Part shown: in pieces, positions 16,862 to 26,255 of the stretch
Numbering within the stretch: the stretch's first letter is position 1
How the letters are laid out: the number at the start of each line of letters is the position of its first letter
NCBI GenBank assembly: GCA_017694885.1
Contig: JADIMH010000006.1
Span: forward strand, 62,001 to 126,000
Reading direction: 5' to 3'
DNA from: Candidatus Cryptobacteroides faecipullorum
GTDB taxonomy: Bacteria > Bacteroidota > Bacteroidia > Bacteroidales > UBA932
DNA length: 64,000 bases
Position numbers and translations under genes: made by a program
Notes under the pieces: model-generated
Told to the model about the DNA's origin: nothing
Databases searched by the model: none
Seen by the model: the letters and a program-made list of their open reading frames with translations, nothing else

Positions 16862-17854
16862 ATGGAGAGCGTAAACATTAAAGAACTTAATGACCGCATT
16901 CAGAAGGAAAGTTCATTTGTCGACCTCCTCACGATGGAGATGGGGAAAGTGATTGTGGGACAGAAGTCTCTGGTCGAGAACCTTCTTATCGGGCTTCTTG
17001 CGAACGGACATATCCTTCTCGAAGGTGTTCCGGGACTTGCAAAGACATTGGCCATAAACACATTGGCTTCAGCCGTAGACGCGAAGTTCAGCCGTATCCA
17101 GTTTACTCCGGACCTGCTTCCTGCCGATGTTATCGGTACTCTGATATACTCTCAGAAGAGCGAGCAGTTCCAGATAAGGAAAGGTCCGATCTTCGCGAAT
17201 TTCGTACTTGCCGATGAGATCAACCGTTCCCCGGCCAAAGTGCAGTCCGCACTTCTCGAGGCCATGCAGGAAAGACAGGTGACAATCGGCGACGAGACCT
17301 TCAAGCTTCCCGAGCCGTTTCTGGTAATGGCTACCCAGAACCCTATAGAGCAGGAGGGTACCTATCCTCTTCCAGAGGCCCAGGTCGACCGTTTTATGCT
17401 GAAGGTGGTCGTGGGCTACCCTAAAAAGGAGGAGGAAAAGCTGATTGTCAGAATGAACAATACCGGGGAGTTCCCTAAGGCGAACCCGATCCTCAAGCCG
17501 GAGGATATCATCCGTGCAAGGCAGGTGGTTCGCGATGTCTATATGGACGAGAAGATCGAGAGGTATATAGTGGATATAGTATATGCCACCAGGACTCCTC
17601 AGGATTATAGTCTTGGAAAACTTTCGAATCTTATCTCCTACGGGGCGTCTCCTCGTGCAAGCATTTCCCTTTCAATGGCATCCAAGGCCTATGCGTTCAT
17701 AAAAAGGAGAGGTTACGTGATACCTGAGGACGTGAGGGCCGTCTGCAATGAGGTGCTCCGCCACAGGATCGGCCTGACTTACGAGGCTGAAGCCGAGAAT
17801 GTAACGACCGAGAATATCATAGCTGAAATAATCAATGCGGTAGAGGTTCCATAA
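16862..17854 (+). CDS. moxR: MoxR-family AAA+ ATPase
   Basis: 330 aa. Walker A is GVPGLAKT and Walker B VLADEINRSP; LLEAMQERQVTIG and MATQNPIEQEGTYPLPEAQ are the MoxR signatures. A C-terminal lid domain follows (YIVDIVYATRTP). MoxR ATPases act as chaperones for VWA-domain partners, and here two VWA proteins are encoded a few genes downstream. Its stop overlaps the DUF58 start by one base. It is the first gene of the seven-gene aerotolerance-type operon. Confidence 0.92.
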   Translation: MESVNIKELNDRIQKESSFVDLLTMEMGKVIVGQKSLVENLLIGLLANGHILLEGVPGLAKTLAINTLASAVDAKFSRIQFTPDLLPADVIGTLIYSQKSEQFQIRKGPIFANFVLADEINRSPAKVQSALLEAMQERQVTIGDETFKLPEPFLVMATQNPIEQEGTYPLPEAQVDRFMLKVVVGYPKKEEEKLIVRMNNTGEFPKANPILKPEDIIRARQVVRDVYMDEKIERYIVDIVYATRTPQDYSLGKLSNLISYGASPRASISLSMASKAYAFIKRRGYVIPEDVRAVCNEVLRHRIGLTYEAEAENVTTENIIAEIINAVEVP

Positions 17855-18741
17855 TGGAAAGCAGAAGTGCAAACGACCTGCTCAAGAAGGTCAGGAAGAT
17901 AGAGATCAGGACCCGTGCCCTTTCCCACCAGATTTTCGCCGGAGAGTATCACTCCGCTTTCAAGGGACGCGGAATGGCTTTCAGTGAAGTGCGCGAGTAC
18001 CAGTATGGGGACGATGTGCGCAATATGGACTGGAATGTCACCGCGCGTCTGAGATCTCCGTATGTGAAGGTCTTTGAAGAGGAAAGGGAACTCACCGTTG
18101 TCCTGCTGATCGATGTCAGCCGCTCCGGTCTGTTCGGGACGGCCGGAATGACCAAGAACGATCTGATAGCGGAGATTGCAGCCGTACTCTCGTTTTCTGC
18201 CATCATCAATAACGATAAGGTGGGTGCACTTTTTTTCAGCGATAAGGTGGAGAAGTTCATCCCTCCGAAAAAAGGACGCAGCCATCTGCTCCATATCATC
18301 CGGGAAATCATCGAGTTGAAACCGGAATCGAACGGAACCGACATAAGTGCGGCCCTTCGTTATCTGACGAACGCCATAAAGAAGAAATGCACGGCTTTCC
18401 TGCTGTCGGACATGCTGGATGTGGACAGGGACGGCTCTCCGAGGTACGAAGACGCCCTCAAGGTAGCGGCCAACCGCCATGACATTTCAGTGATAGAGGT
18501 GTATGATCCGCGGGAGCGGGAACTGCCTGATGTCGGTCTGGTACATATAAAAGACTCGGAAAGCGGTGCTTCATCATGGGTGAATACCTCGAAAAAGATG
18601 CGGAGAATGTATTCCGAATGGTTCGACAACGTTTCCAGATGTGCCGTTAACCTGTTCAATAAGTACAGTATCGACAATGTGAGCATTTCTACGGATGAGG
18701 ATTACGTCAGGGGACTGATGTCCTTTTTCCAGAAAAGATGA
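17854..18741 (+). CDS. DUF58 family protein of the bat operon
   Basis: 295 aa without membrane helices. The DUF58 core is plain: FSEVREYQYGDDVRNMDWNVTAR, followed by a VWA-like half with LTVVLLIDVSRSG (a DxSxS-like MIDAS), ISAALRYL, and SVIEVYDPRERELP. DUF58 genes follow moxR in most bacteria and are thought to be its client or adaptor; the biochemical role is unknown. It is coupled to moxR by a 1-nt overlap and followed after 31 nt by the anchored accessory protein. Confidence 0.88.
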   Translation: MESRSANDLLKKVRKIEIRTRALSHQIFAGEYHSAFKGRGMAFSEVREYQYGDDVRNMDWNVTARLRSPYVKVFEEERELTVVLLIDVSRSGLFGTAGMTKNDLIAEIAAVLSFSAIINNDKVGALFFSDKVEKFIPPKKGRSHLLHIIREIIELKPESNGTDISAALRYLTNAIKKKCTAFLLSDMLDVDRDGSPRYEDALKVAANRHDISVIEVYDPRERELPDVGLVHIKDSESGASSWVNTSKKMRRMYSEWFDNVSRCAVNLFNKYSIDNVSISTDEDYVRGLMSFFQKR

Positions 18742-18772
18742 CTCTACGGTTTTTAACTGTTAATAATGTAGT

Positions 18773-19801
18773 ATGAAGATATTTGCTTGTTTGCCGGCTG
18801 TGTTGTTGGGCCTGGCTTCCTTTGCGGCCTATGCGGACGGAACCGAGGGGCGGGACATACGCCCCGGTACGGTTACCGGACTTGAAGGGTCGTTCCTTCT
18901 GCCCTTGCAGGAAAGGGATTCCGTCCTGATAGCGGACCAGCTCAGATACGGCTTCCGTCTTGAGGATGTGAAGGAAGGTACGGGATTCGCGTTCCCTGAT
19001 TATTCGAAAGGGTTCAGGGACAGCGTCGAGGTGGTTTCCCCATGGAAACTGGATACCCTGGATTTCAGAAAAGGCAGGAAAGGGGAGCCCGGTGTCTTTA
19101 CTCTCGAAGGAAGCATAGTCATAACGTCGTTTGACGAGGGCAGGTATCCCCTTCCTCCGATCTCTCTTCTCCGGCAGGGAACGGACGGGAGCATAGACAC
19201 CCTGGTGTTCAATGCCCGGACTCTGGAAGTGAAGACGATACCGGTAGACACGGCTACTTTTGAACTGCATGACATAAAAGGGCAGATACGTTATCCTGTG
19301 ACCTTTAAAGAGATTCTTCCTTATCTTGCGGCAGGGATAGCCGGAGCCGCCCTTATCGCCCTTGTCGTGTACCTGATAATAAAAAGGCGCAGGAAAGGCC
19401 TTCAGGGACTGCTTCATAAAGAGCCGGCCCATATCGTCGCTCTCAGAAAGCTCGACCATCTGCGCGGCAGCAAGCTCTGGGCTCCGGAAAAGCAGAAGCA
19501 GTTCTATTCCGGAGTTACCGATGCCCTGCGTGAATACATCGTTTCCCGTTATGGCGTATCGGCGATGGAAATGACTACCAAGGAGATATTTGACGGACTT
19601 TCGGGAAAGGACATCCCGGCAGATCTGTATGACGAGGCCAAGTCCCTGTTTGAACGTGCCGATTTCGTGAAGTTCGCCAAGTATGTCGCTACCGATGAAG
19701 AAAATTCCTCTGCGGTGCCTGTCGCAGTCCGGTTCGTGACGCAGACCTACCAGAGTGAAATAGATACAGAAAGCAAAGAGGAAGAAGCGGAAAGCAAATA
19801 A
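18773..19801 (+). CDS. Membrane-anchored accessory protein of the bat operon
   Basis: 342 aa. It has a signal peptide (MKIFACLPAVLLGLASFAAYA), a periplasmic beta-rich domain of about 160 residues that resembles one unit of BatD (DTLVFNARTLEVKTIPVDT), one membrane helix (ILPYLAAGIAGAALIALVVYLI) followed by RRRRK-type positive charges, and a cytoplasmic helical domain (LREYIVSRYGVSAMEMTTKEIFDGL) similar to the C-terminal part of BatD proteins. It occupies the position of a commonly unnamed gene between DUF58 and batA in Bacteroidales. Its role is unknown; the topology suggests it links periplasmic and cytoplasmic parts of the complex. Confidence 0.6.
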   Translation: MKIFACLPAVLLGLASFAAYADGTEGRDIRPGTVTGLEGSFLLPLQERDSVLIADQLRYGFRLEDVKEGTGFAFPDYSKGFRDSVEVVSPWKLDTLDFRKGRKGEPGVFTLEGSIVITSFDEGRYPLPPISLLRQGTDGSIDTLVFNARTLEVKTIPVDTATFELHDIKGQIRYPVTFKEILPYLAAGIAGAALIALVVYLIIKRRRKGLQGLLHKEPAHIVALRKLDHLRGSKLWAPEKQKQFYSGVTDALREYIVSRYGVSAMEMTTKEIFDGLSGKDIPADLYDEAKSLFERADFVKFAKYVATDEENSSAVPVAVRFVTQTYQSEIDTESKEEEAESK

Positions 19802-19812
19802 GTTGATGGAAT

Positions 19813-20799
19813 ATGTACTTTGAATATCCGAAATTACTTTTTCTTGAGATAATACCGGTATTGCTTATATTGCATTACCTATATATAGAGCTGGCCGGCA
19901 GAAGACCGCATCTGAGGGTGTCGGTCTCTGCTCCGTGGAAGCTTTCCGGAGGGTCTGTCTTCGGCTGGCTGCGGCATTTCCCGTTCGTACTGAGGATTTT
20001 TGCGCTTTCCATGATAATCGTAGCGATTGCAAGACCCCGTTCATCGGAGGCAATGGAGAGAATAGATACCGAAGGCATAGACATAATGCTTGCGATGGAT
20101 GTTTCTACCAGTATGCTGGCCAGGGATTTCAAGCCGGACCGTATCAGTGCGGCCAAGGACATAGCCATAGAGTTCATTTCCCAGAGGCCATCGGACAGGA
20201 TAGGCATAGCGGTCTTTGCCGGCGAAAGTTATACGCAGTGTCCGCTCACTACTGACAGGTCCACTCTTATCAACCTTATGAAAGAGGTTCAGACAGACCT
20301 TATAGAAGACGGTACGGCCATAGGCAACGGACTTGCTACAGCGGTAGCGAGGCTTAAGGACTCCAATGCCAAAAGCCGCGTCGTGATCCTGCTTACGGAC
20401 GGAGTGAACAACCGCGGAGAGATTACTCCCCAGACTGCGGCCGAGATAGCCAAGACGTATGGGGTGAGAGTATATACCATAGGCGTGGGGGCAATGGGCA
20501 CTGCCCCTTATCCGGTCATGACCCCTTGGGGCGTGGATGTCCAGAATGTGAAGGTGGAGATAGATGAAGACCTGCTTTCTGAAATAGCGGAGATGACAGG
20601 AGGACGTTATTTCAGAGCTACCGACAACACCAAACTTATGGAAATATACAGTGAGATCAACAAGATGGAGAAGGATCGTACTACCATCGACAGTTTTCCT
20701 GTCTATAAGGAACTTTTCGGAAGATACGCTCTCGCAGCCCTTATTGCCCTTATGCTTGAGCTGATATTCAAGTTGTTTGTTATCAGAAGGCTGCCATAA
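19813..20799 (+). CDS. batA: BatA, VWA-domain membrane protein
   Basis: 328 aa. An N-terminal membrane segment (YFEYPKLLFLEIIPVLLILHYLY), a second one (FPFVLRIFALSMIIVAIARP), then a VWA domain with the MIDAS motif LAMDVSTSMLARD, TTDRSTLI and VILLTDGVNNRGE, and a C-terminal helix (YALAALIALMLELIFKLFVI). BatA is part of the Bacteroides aerotolerance system, where loss affects survival in oxygen; the molecular role is unsettled. It lies 11 nt after the accessory gene and ends 16 nt before batB. Confidence 0.9.
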   Translation: MYFEYPKLLFLEIIPVLLILHYLYIELAGRRPHLRVSVSAPWKLSGGSVFGWLRHFPFVLRIFALSMIIVAIARPRSSEAMERIDTEGIDIMLAMDVSTSMLARDFKPDRISAAKDIAIEFISQRPSDRIGIAVFAGESYTQCPLTTDRSTLINLMKEVQTDLIEDGTAIGNGLATAVARLKDSNAKSRVVILLTDGVNNRGEITPQTAAEIAKTYGVRVYTIGVGAMGTAPYPVMTPWGVDVQNVKVEIDEDLLSEIAEMTGGRYFRATDNTKLMEIYSEINKMEKDRTTIDSFPVYKELFGRYALAALIALMLELIFKLFVIRRLP

Positions 20800-20815
20800 T
20801 GAGGGAGGAAATGAT

Positions 20816-21817
20816 ATGATCAATTTTGCACAGGCACAATACCTTTTTCTGATTCTGCTGATCCCGTTTTTCTTTGTCGCTTATGCCCTTTTGCTGCATA
20901 TGAAAAAGAAAAAGATCCGCAAGCTGGGCGACCCTGTCCTGATATCCGCACTGATGCCTTCCGTTTCCCGCCCGAAAGGATGGTGGAGGCTGGTCATGTT
21001 TTCTATCGGATTCTTTTTCTTCGCAATAGGCATGTCGAGACCGCAGATCGGGGCGAAACTGAAAGAGCACAGGACGGAAGGGGTAGAGATAATGATTGCT
21101 TTGGACGTATCGAATTCCATGCTTGCAGAAGATTATTCCCCGGACAGGCTCGACAGGGCGAAACTGGCTATATCCAGACTTGTCGACAGGCTCAGGGATG
21201 ACCGTATCGGGCTGATAGTCTTTGCCGGAAGTTCATTCGTCCAGCTTCCTATCACGACAGACTACGTTTCCGCAAAGATGTTCCTGAATTCGATTTCGAC
21301 CGAATCGGTGCCGATCCAGGGAACTGCGATGGGAGACGCCATCAATACCGCCATAAGGAGTTTCAGCGCCCAAAGCGAGAAAAGCAGGGCCATAATAGTC
21401 ATTACCGATGGAGAAAACCATGAGGATGATCCGGTCGCTGCCGCAAAGCAGGCTTTCGATATGGGGATAAGGGTATATACCATAGGCGTGGGGTCTCCGG
21501 AGGGCGAGCCGATCCCGATGGAAGGAGGACTTCTCAAGGACAAGGATGGAAACATCGTGGTGACGAAACTTGATGAAAAGACCCTCCGGGAAATAGCCAA
21601 TGCCGGCGGCGGAGTCTATGTCAAGGCCGGGAACAGCGAGTTCGGCCTGAATCCCATTGTCGACAGCATAAAGAAGATGGACGAAGAGCAATTCAGTTCC
21701 GTGGTGTTCGAGGAGTTCGATGAACAGTATATGTATTTCTTCGCTATCGCACTTGTATTCTTCATAATAGAGATGCTGATAGGAGAAAGGAGGTCCAAAA
21801 GGCATTTGTTCAATTAA
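20816..21817 (+). CDS. batB: BatB, VWA-domain membrane protein
   Basis: 333 aa from the ATG at 20816, which has a good GGAGGA site 7 nt upstream; the ORF-track start at 20777 lies inside batA. The architecture repeats BatA: MINFAQAQYLFLILLIPFFF, a second helix, and a VWA domain with ALDVSNSMLAED, ITTDYVSA and VITDGENHEDD. The C-terminal helix (YFFAIALVFFIIEMLIG) is followed by a basic tail. BatA and BatB are paralogues and probably form a hetero-complex acted on by MoxR. Confidence 0.9.
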   Translation: MINFAQAQYLFLILLIPFFFVAYALLLHMKKKKIRKLGDPVLISALMPSVSRPKGWWRLVMFSIGFFFFAIGMSRPQIGAKLKEHRTEGVEIMIALDVSNSMLAEDYSPDRLDRAKLAISRLVDRLRDDRIGLIVFAGSSFVQLPITTDYVSAKMFLNSISTESVPIQGTAMGDAINTAIRSFSAQSEKSRAIIVITDGENHEDDPVAAAKQAFDMGIRVYTIGVGSPEGEPIPMEGGLLKDKDGNIVVTKLDEKTLREIANAGGGVYVKAGNSEFGLNPIVDSIKKMDEEQFSSVVFEEFDEQYMYFFAIALVFFIIEMLIGERRSKRHLFN

Positions 21818-21832
21818 AAACGACTGGCGATT

Positions 21833-22591
21833 ATGACTGCATCAATCAGATATATTTTTTTAACGGCTGTCTTTTCAGTCATTGCTTGTGTATATGCATC
21901 CGCCCAGAATCCGGACCGCAGGGACGTGCGGAGGGGGAACCGTGATTTCAAGAAAGAGGATTATAAGGCGGCCGAGATAGACTACCGCAAGGCGCTCGTA
22001 AAGGATTCGGCTTCATTTGCGGCCGGCTACAATCTCGGAAATACACTCTACAGGATGGGGGACAATGAGCAGGCCGGAAAAATCTATGACAAACTGCAGG
22101 AAACGGCTCAGACCTCACCATATGCAGCCGATTATTATTACAATGTAGGAAATGTAACGGCAGGAGCCGAGAACTGGCAGTCTGCAGTGGATGCCTACAG
22201 GCTCGCTCTTTTGAAGAATCCTTCGGATATGGATGCCAAGGAGAATTACATTTACGCAAAGAAGAAGCTGGAAGACCAGCAGAATCAGCAGAATCAACAG
22301 AACCAGCAGAACCAGGATAATCAGGACAAAGATAAAGATCAGAACCAGGATAATCAGGATCAGGACCGGAATGAAGATCAAAATCAGAATCAGAATCAGA
22401 ATGACCGGAACAACGATGATCAGAACCGTAATTCCCAGGATCAGCAGCAGGGCCAGCAGCCGAAGATAACCCCTCAGGCTGCCCAGCAGATGCTCCAGGC
22501 AATACAGGCCAAGGAGAAAGAGACCCAGGATAAGGTGAATAAAGAGAAGGCGCAGATCCTCAAATCAAGACAGAAAGAGAAGAATTGGTAA
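21833..22591 (+). CDS. batC: BatC, periplasmic TPR protein with Gln/Asn/Asp-rich tail
   Basis: 252 aa. Signal peptide (IFLTAVFSVIACVYASA), then two to three TPR repeats (FAAGYNLGNTLYRMGDNEQAGKIYDKL, YYYNVGNVTAGAENWQSAVDAYRLAL), then about 60 residues of almost pure Q/N/D with some K/R, and a final helix (AAQQMLQAIQAKEKETQDKV). The TPRs presumably bind other Bat proteins; the hydrophilic tract is typical of BatC. It lies 15 nt after batB and 12 nt before batD. Confidence 0.88.
   Translation: MTASIRYIFLTAVFSVIACVYASAQNPDRRDVRRGNRDFKKEDYKAAEIDYRKALVKDSASFAAGYNLGNTLYRMGDNEQAGKIYDKLQETAQTSPYAADYYYNVGNVTAGAENWQSAVDAYRLALLKNPSDMDAKENYIYAKKKLEDQQNQQNQQNQQNQDNQDKDKDQNQDNQDQDRNEDQNQNQNQNDRNNDDQNRNSQDQQQGQQPKITPQAAQQMLQAIQAKEKETQDKVNKEKAQILKSRQKEKNW
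22272..22445 (+). repeat. CAGAAYCAG-type codon repeat inside batC
   Basis: A degenerate tandem array of CAG/AAT/CAA/AAC/GAT codons (for example CAGAATCAGCAGAATCAAC) encodes the Q/N/D tract of BatC. It is a possible site of length variation between strains by slippage. Confidence 0.7.
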
Positions 22592-22603
22592 AGGAGAATA
22601 TAT

Positions 22604-25240
22604 ATGAGAAGGCTGATAGCTATATTGTTACCTGTATTTTTCGCGGCAGTGTCCCTTTCCGCCCAGACTTCAATGAGGGTGGAGGCTCCGAATGTGGTGG
22701 CTGCAGACGAGCAGTTCAATGTCACATTCATTCTTGAAGGAGACGATTCTCCTTCGGATTTCCAGTGGAGTCAGGGAGATGATTTCCAGCTTGTGTGGGG
22801 ACCGCAGGAAGGGCGTTCGACAAGCGTACAGATCATCAACGGCAAAAAGTCCAGGTCATCGCAGTTCACTTACACTTATATCCTGATGCCTAAGAAGACA
22901 GGTACGTTTACCCTTCCGAGGGCGACTGCCAAGGTCAAAGGCAAGGAAATAACTTCATCGGGAGTGACGATAGAGGTTGTCTCTGATTCATCGTCCGGTT
23001 CCGGAAACGGCAGCCGGCCGGCTTCTTCCGCAGGAGGGGCTTCTTCCGACAATGTGACAGGAATCCAGGATGAGGACATTTTTCTCCGTCTGACCCTGAG
23101 CAGGACGAAAGTAGTGGTCGGAGAACCCATTACGGCTACGCTCAAGCTTTACCAGCGGGTCAACATAGCAGGATTCGAAGATGCAAGATTCCCGTCTTTC
23201 AACGGTTTCTGGAGCCAGGAGGTCGAAGCTCCGACAAATATCGAATTCAGACGTGAAAGCTACGACAACAAGATCTACAACACTGCCGTTCTCAGAAAAT
23301 ATGTTCTGATCCCGCAGCAGACGGGTACCATCACCATTGATCCGGCGGAGCTTGTCTGCCTGGTCAACATACGGGTTTCCTCAGGAGGAGGGGTAAGCAT
23401 ATTCGACGGCTTTTTCGATGAATACAGGACTATCCGCAAGAGGGTGTCGTCTTCTTCATACAAGGTCAATGTTTCGCCTCTTCCGGCCGGAGCTCCGGCA
23501 TCATTCGGCGGCGGAGTGGGTGATTTCTCCATCTCGGCAAGGATGAGCAAGGATTCCCTGACCACCCATGAGGCTTCTTCTCTGGTGGTGACCATTACCG
23601 GAAAAGGAAACGTATCCCTTCTTGAAGCGCCGGATGTCGTTTTTCCTCCGGATTTCGAGGTTTATGACACGAAGTCGTCCGAGAATACATCAAAGCCGTC
23701 GGGCGGGACTTCCGGCAGCAAGGTATATGAATTCCCGTTCATACCGAGAAGTCACGGAGATTTTACGATCGGTCCTATAGAATATTCCTACTACGACATA
23801 AATGCCGGAAAGTACGTGACACTTTCCACAGACCCGATAAGGCTGCATGTGAAGAAAGGCAAGGTCCAGGATCAGGATACGGGCGGAAGCATTGCAGCGC
23901 TTCCTTCAGTAAACCGTCAGGGTGTAAAGAGCCTTGGAGAAGATGTCAGATATATCCATACCAAGCTTCCTGTCCTTTCTTCCAAGGGTGACTTTTTCGT
24001 AAGCTCTTCTTTGTTCCGGATACTGGCCGTTGCCATACTGCTTGCAGGCGCTTTGTTATGGGCTGTTCTTGCAAGAGCGGCGGCAAGAAGGGCGGACATA
24101 GCCGGTACCAAGACCAGAAGGGCGACAAAGATGGCGATGAAACGCCTCAAGTCGGCCGAGAACTATCTGAACCAGAATCTTTATTCCGCATTCTATGAAG
24201 AACTCCACAAGGCGATTGTAGGTTTCATTTCAGACAAGCTGAACATGTCGGCGGCAGACTTCTCCAAGGAGAAGATTTCCAGCACGCTCGTTTCAGGTGG
24301 AGTCGACAGCACGCTGGCGGATTCCCTCATAGAGGTGATCGATGCCTGCGAATTCGCACGCTATTCGCCTGATGCCGGGCATGAGGCGATGAAAAAACAT
24401 TATCAGCAGGCATTGGATGTCATATCATCAATAGACTCAAGCATGAAAAACAGGAAAAGCCATAAGGCTGCGGGAGGAGCGGCCGTCGCCGTCATACTCA
24501 TGATGTCGCTGCCGTCCGTTTCACAGGCGGCCAATGACAGCTATGTCGATTCGCTCTGGACGAGCGCCGGTCAGTCCTATGCTGCCGGAAACTGGGAGAA
24601 TGCGCTTTCGGTGTATGCCTCGATCGACAAGTTGGGACTCGAGTCCCCGTATCTGTACTGCAATATCGGAAATTCATATTTCAAGCTGGCGGATTATCCG
24701 CATGCAATACTGTATTATGAAAGGGCGCTGAAACTTGACCCGTCATGTTCGGATGCAAGATACAATCTGCATATAGCGTCGGGACTTGTCCAGGACAAGA
24801 TCGACCCCGTTCCCGAATTCCTTCTTAAAAGCTGGACCAGGTCCATATGCTATATTCTGGATTCCGATGCATGGGCATGGCTGTCTTTGGCATTCTTGGC
24901 GGTTACAGTGGCCATGGTGCTGCTGTTCATCCTGTCCGGGACTTCCGCTGCGAGAAAGACCGGATTTTCTCTGGCAATAGTATTCTTCCTGCTTGCGGCA
25001 TCCTCATTCTCTTTTTCCATATGGCAGAAAAATGACTATATGAGGGCGGACGGAGCCATAGTCATGTCGCCTGTCACTTCAGTCAAGAGTTCTCCGTCAG
25101 AAGAGGTGTCCAAGGACCTGTTCATACTTCATGAGGGTACGAAGGTGACCATCCTCGATGCCGTAGGGGACTGGAGGAATATCGAACTTGCCGACGGCCG
25201 TCAGGGGTGGATACATACGGAGGATATCGAAGTGATTTGA
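22604..25240 (+). CDS. batD: BatD-BatE fusion protein
   Basis: 878 aa, one frame. Residues 1-613 are BatD: signal peptide (IAILLPVFFAAVSLSAQ), repeated beta-domains (EDIFLRLTLSRTKVVVGEPI, YVLIPQQTGTITIDP), a membrane helix near 470 (FRILAVAILLAGALLWAVLA) and a cytoplasmic helical part. Residues 614-878 are BatE: a second signal-like start MKNRKSHK + hydrophobic AAVAVILMMSLPSVSQA, TPR repeats (YLYCNIGNSYFKLADYPHAI), two membrane helices and an SH3-like end (EGTKVTILDAVGDWRNIEL). In most Bacteroidales these are two genes. The ATG at 24443 could still start a separate BatE. It ends the operon; nnrD converges 18 nt later. Confidence 0.85.
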   Translation: MRRLIAILLPVFFAAVSLSAQTSMRVEAPNVVAADEQFNVTFILEGDDSPSDFQWSQGDDFQLVWGPQEGRSTSVQIINGKKSRSSQFTYTYILMPKKTGTFTLPRATAKVKGKEITSSGVTIEVVSDSSSGSGNGSRPASSAGGASSDNVTGIQDEDIFLRLTLSRTKVVVGEPITATLKLYQRVNIAGFEDARFPSFNGFWSQEVEAPTNIEFRRESYDNKIYNTAVLRKYVLIPQQTGTITIDPAELVCLVNIRVSSGGGVSIFDGFFDEYRTIRKRVSSSSYKVNVSPLPAGAPASFGGGVGDFSISARMSKDSLTTHEASSLVVTITGKGNVSLLEAPDVVFPPDFEVYDTKSSENTSKPSGGTSGSKVYEFPFIPRSHGDFTIGPIEYSYYDINAGKYVTLSTDPIRLHVKKGKVQDQDTGGSIAALPSVNRQGVKSLGEDVRYIHTKLPVLSSKGDFFVSSSLFRILAVAILLAGALLWAVLARAAARRADIAGTKTRRATKMAMKRLKSAENYLNQNLYSAFYEELHKAIVGFISDKLNMSAADFSKEKISSTLVSGGVDSTLADSLIEVIDACEFARYSPDAGHEAMKKHYQQALDVISSIDSSMKNRKSHKAAGGAAVAVILMMSLPSVSQAANDSYVDSLWTSAGQSYAAGNWENALSVYASIDKLGLESPYLYCNIGNSYFKLADYPHAILYYERALKLDPSCSDARYNLHIASGLVQDKIDPVPEFLLKSWTRSICYILDSDAWAWLSLAFLAVTVAMVLLFILSGTSAARKTGFSLAIVFFLLAASSFSFSIWQKNDYMRADGAIVMSPVTSVKSSPSEEVSKDLFILHEGTKVTILDAVGDWRNIELADGRQGWIHTEDIEVI

Positions 25241-25258
25241 CTGTGTGCCGTCAGGCTG

Positions 25259-26242
25259 TTATCTGATGCATATGTGCTCCAGAATATCGGATGCGCACAT
25301 TGATTCCATACCGGTTCCTGCCGCTGCGTCATCGCCTGCCTTGCCGTGAAACCATACCGCCAGAACAGATGCTTCAGTCGTTGTATAGCCTCTGGCGCAT
25401 ATTCCGGCAAGCAGGCCGGTGAGGATGTCCCCGCTTCCTCCTTTGGCCATGCCCGGATTGCCGGTAGTGTTGAAATGAAGTTTTCCTGACGGCGGACATA
25501 TCATGGTATTACAGCCTTTCACTACGATGACCGAGCCTGTGGCTGAGGCCAGCCGTCTTGCCAGCAAGGTCAGTTCCGCCGGGTTTTTCCACGGATATCC
25601 GGCTCTCGGGTTTCCTGTTGTTCCTTTCCACTCGATTAGTCCTGACGATACGGCTCCAGATATGAGTCTTGAAAGTTCTCCTGCGTGCGGAGTCAGCACT
25701 GACATTTTCGGGATCAGGCCGAACATTTCAGGATGGGAGGATATGATGTTGAGGGCATCGGCATCCAGAATCACGGCAGGACTCCCTTCCTGCCAGGCAT
25801 CCGTATCGGATTTCTCTGATTCCATGAGTGAAATCCTTTCTAACGTGGATTTCAGGGCAGAAATGCATTCCTGCGACTGCCCAAGACCGCTGCCTATTCC
25901 TATGGCCCTGTATTTCATAAGATTAGCTGGAACTTCGGAAAATGATGTCCCGTGGTCGCAGTCGACTATTGCCGAAGGATGGGCTATGTGGATGACATGC
26001 CTTTCCTGAAACGGGACATGTACTGTCACCAGTCCGCATCCGGACTTCAGCGCCCCGCCGGCAGACAGTACTGCCGCTCCCATCATTCCTGTAGAGCCCG
26101 TTATCAGCAGGACGTGGCCGTAGGTTCCCTTGTGACTGTCTTTCTCCCGGCCTTTGAGCATTCCTGCTATTGTATCTCCGGTGATGAGTTCATAGTCTTG
26201 GCCGCCTGCACGTTCCTTTATTTCAGAAATATCCGTTTTCAT
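25259..26242 (-). CDS. nnrD: ADP-dependent (S)-NAD(P)H-hydrate dehydratase
   Basis: 327 aa with the ribokinase-like YjeF_C domain: GTYGHVLLITGSTGMMGAAV, LDADALNI, LTPHAGELSRL, VVVKG and NTTGNPGMAKGGSGDILTG, which holds the catalytic Asp. It repairs hydrated NAD(P)H. In many bacteria this domain is fused behind a YjeF_N epimerase; here the N-terminus is only about 45 residues and no epimerase is visible in the window. It follows the SpoU methylase by 13 nt on the same strand and converges with the bat operon. Confidence 0.9.
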   Translation of the reverse strand: MKTDISEIKERAGGQDYELITGDTIAGMLKGREKDSHKGTYGHVLLITGSTGMMGAAVLSAGGALKSGCGLVTVHVPFQERHVIHIAHPSAIVDCDHGTSFSEVPANLMKYRAIGIGSGLGQSQECISALKSTLERISLMESEKSDTDAWQEGSPAVILDADALNIISSHPEMFGLIPKMSVLTPHAGELSRLISGAVSSGLIEWKGTTGNPRAGYPWKNPAELTLLARRLASATGSVIVVKGCNTMICPPSGKLHFNTTGNPGMAKGGSGDILTGLLAGICARGYTTTEASVLAVWFHGKAGDDAAAGTGMESMCASDILEHICIR

Positions 26243-26255
26243 TTAAATGTTGTGT

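Noticed and set aside
22272-22445. Repeat tract considered as a CRISPR array
   Set aside because: Units are 3-15 nt, in frame and encode the BatC Q/N/D tail; there are no spacers.
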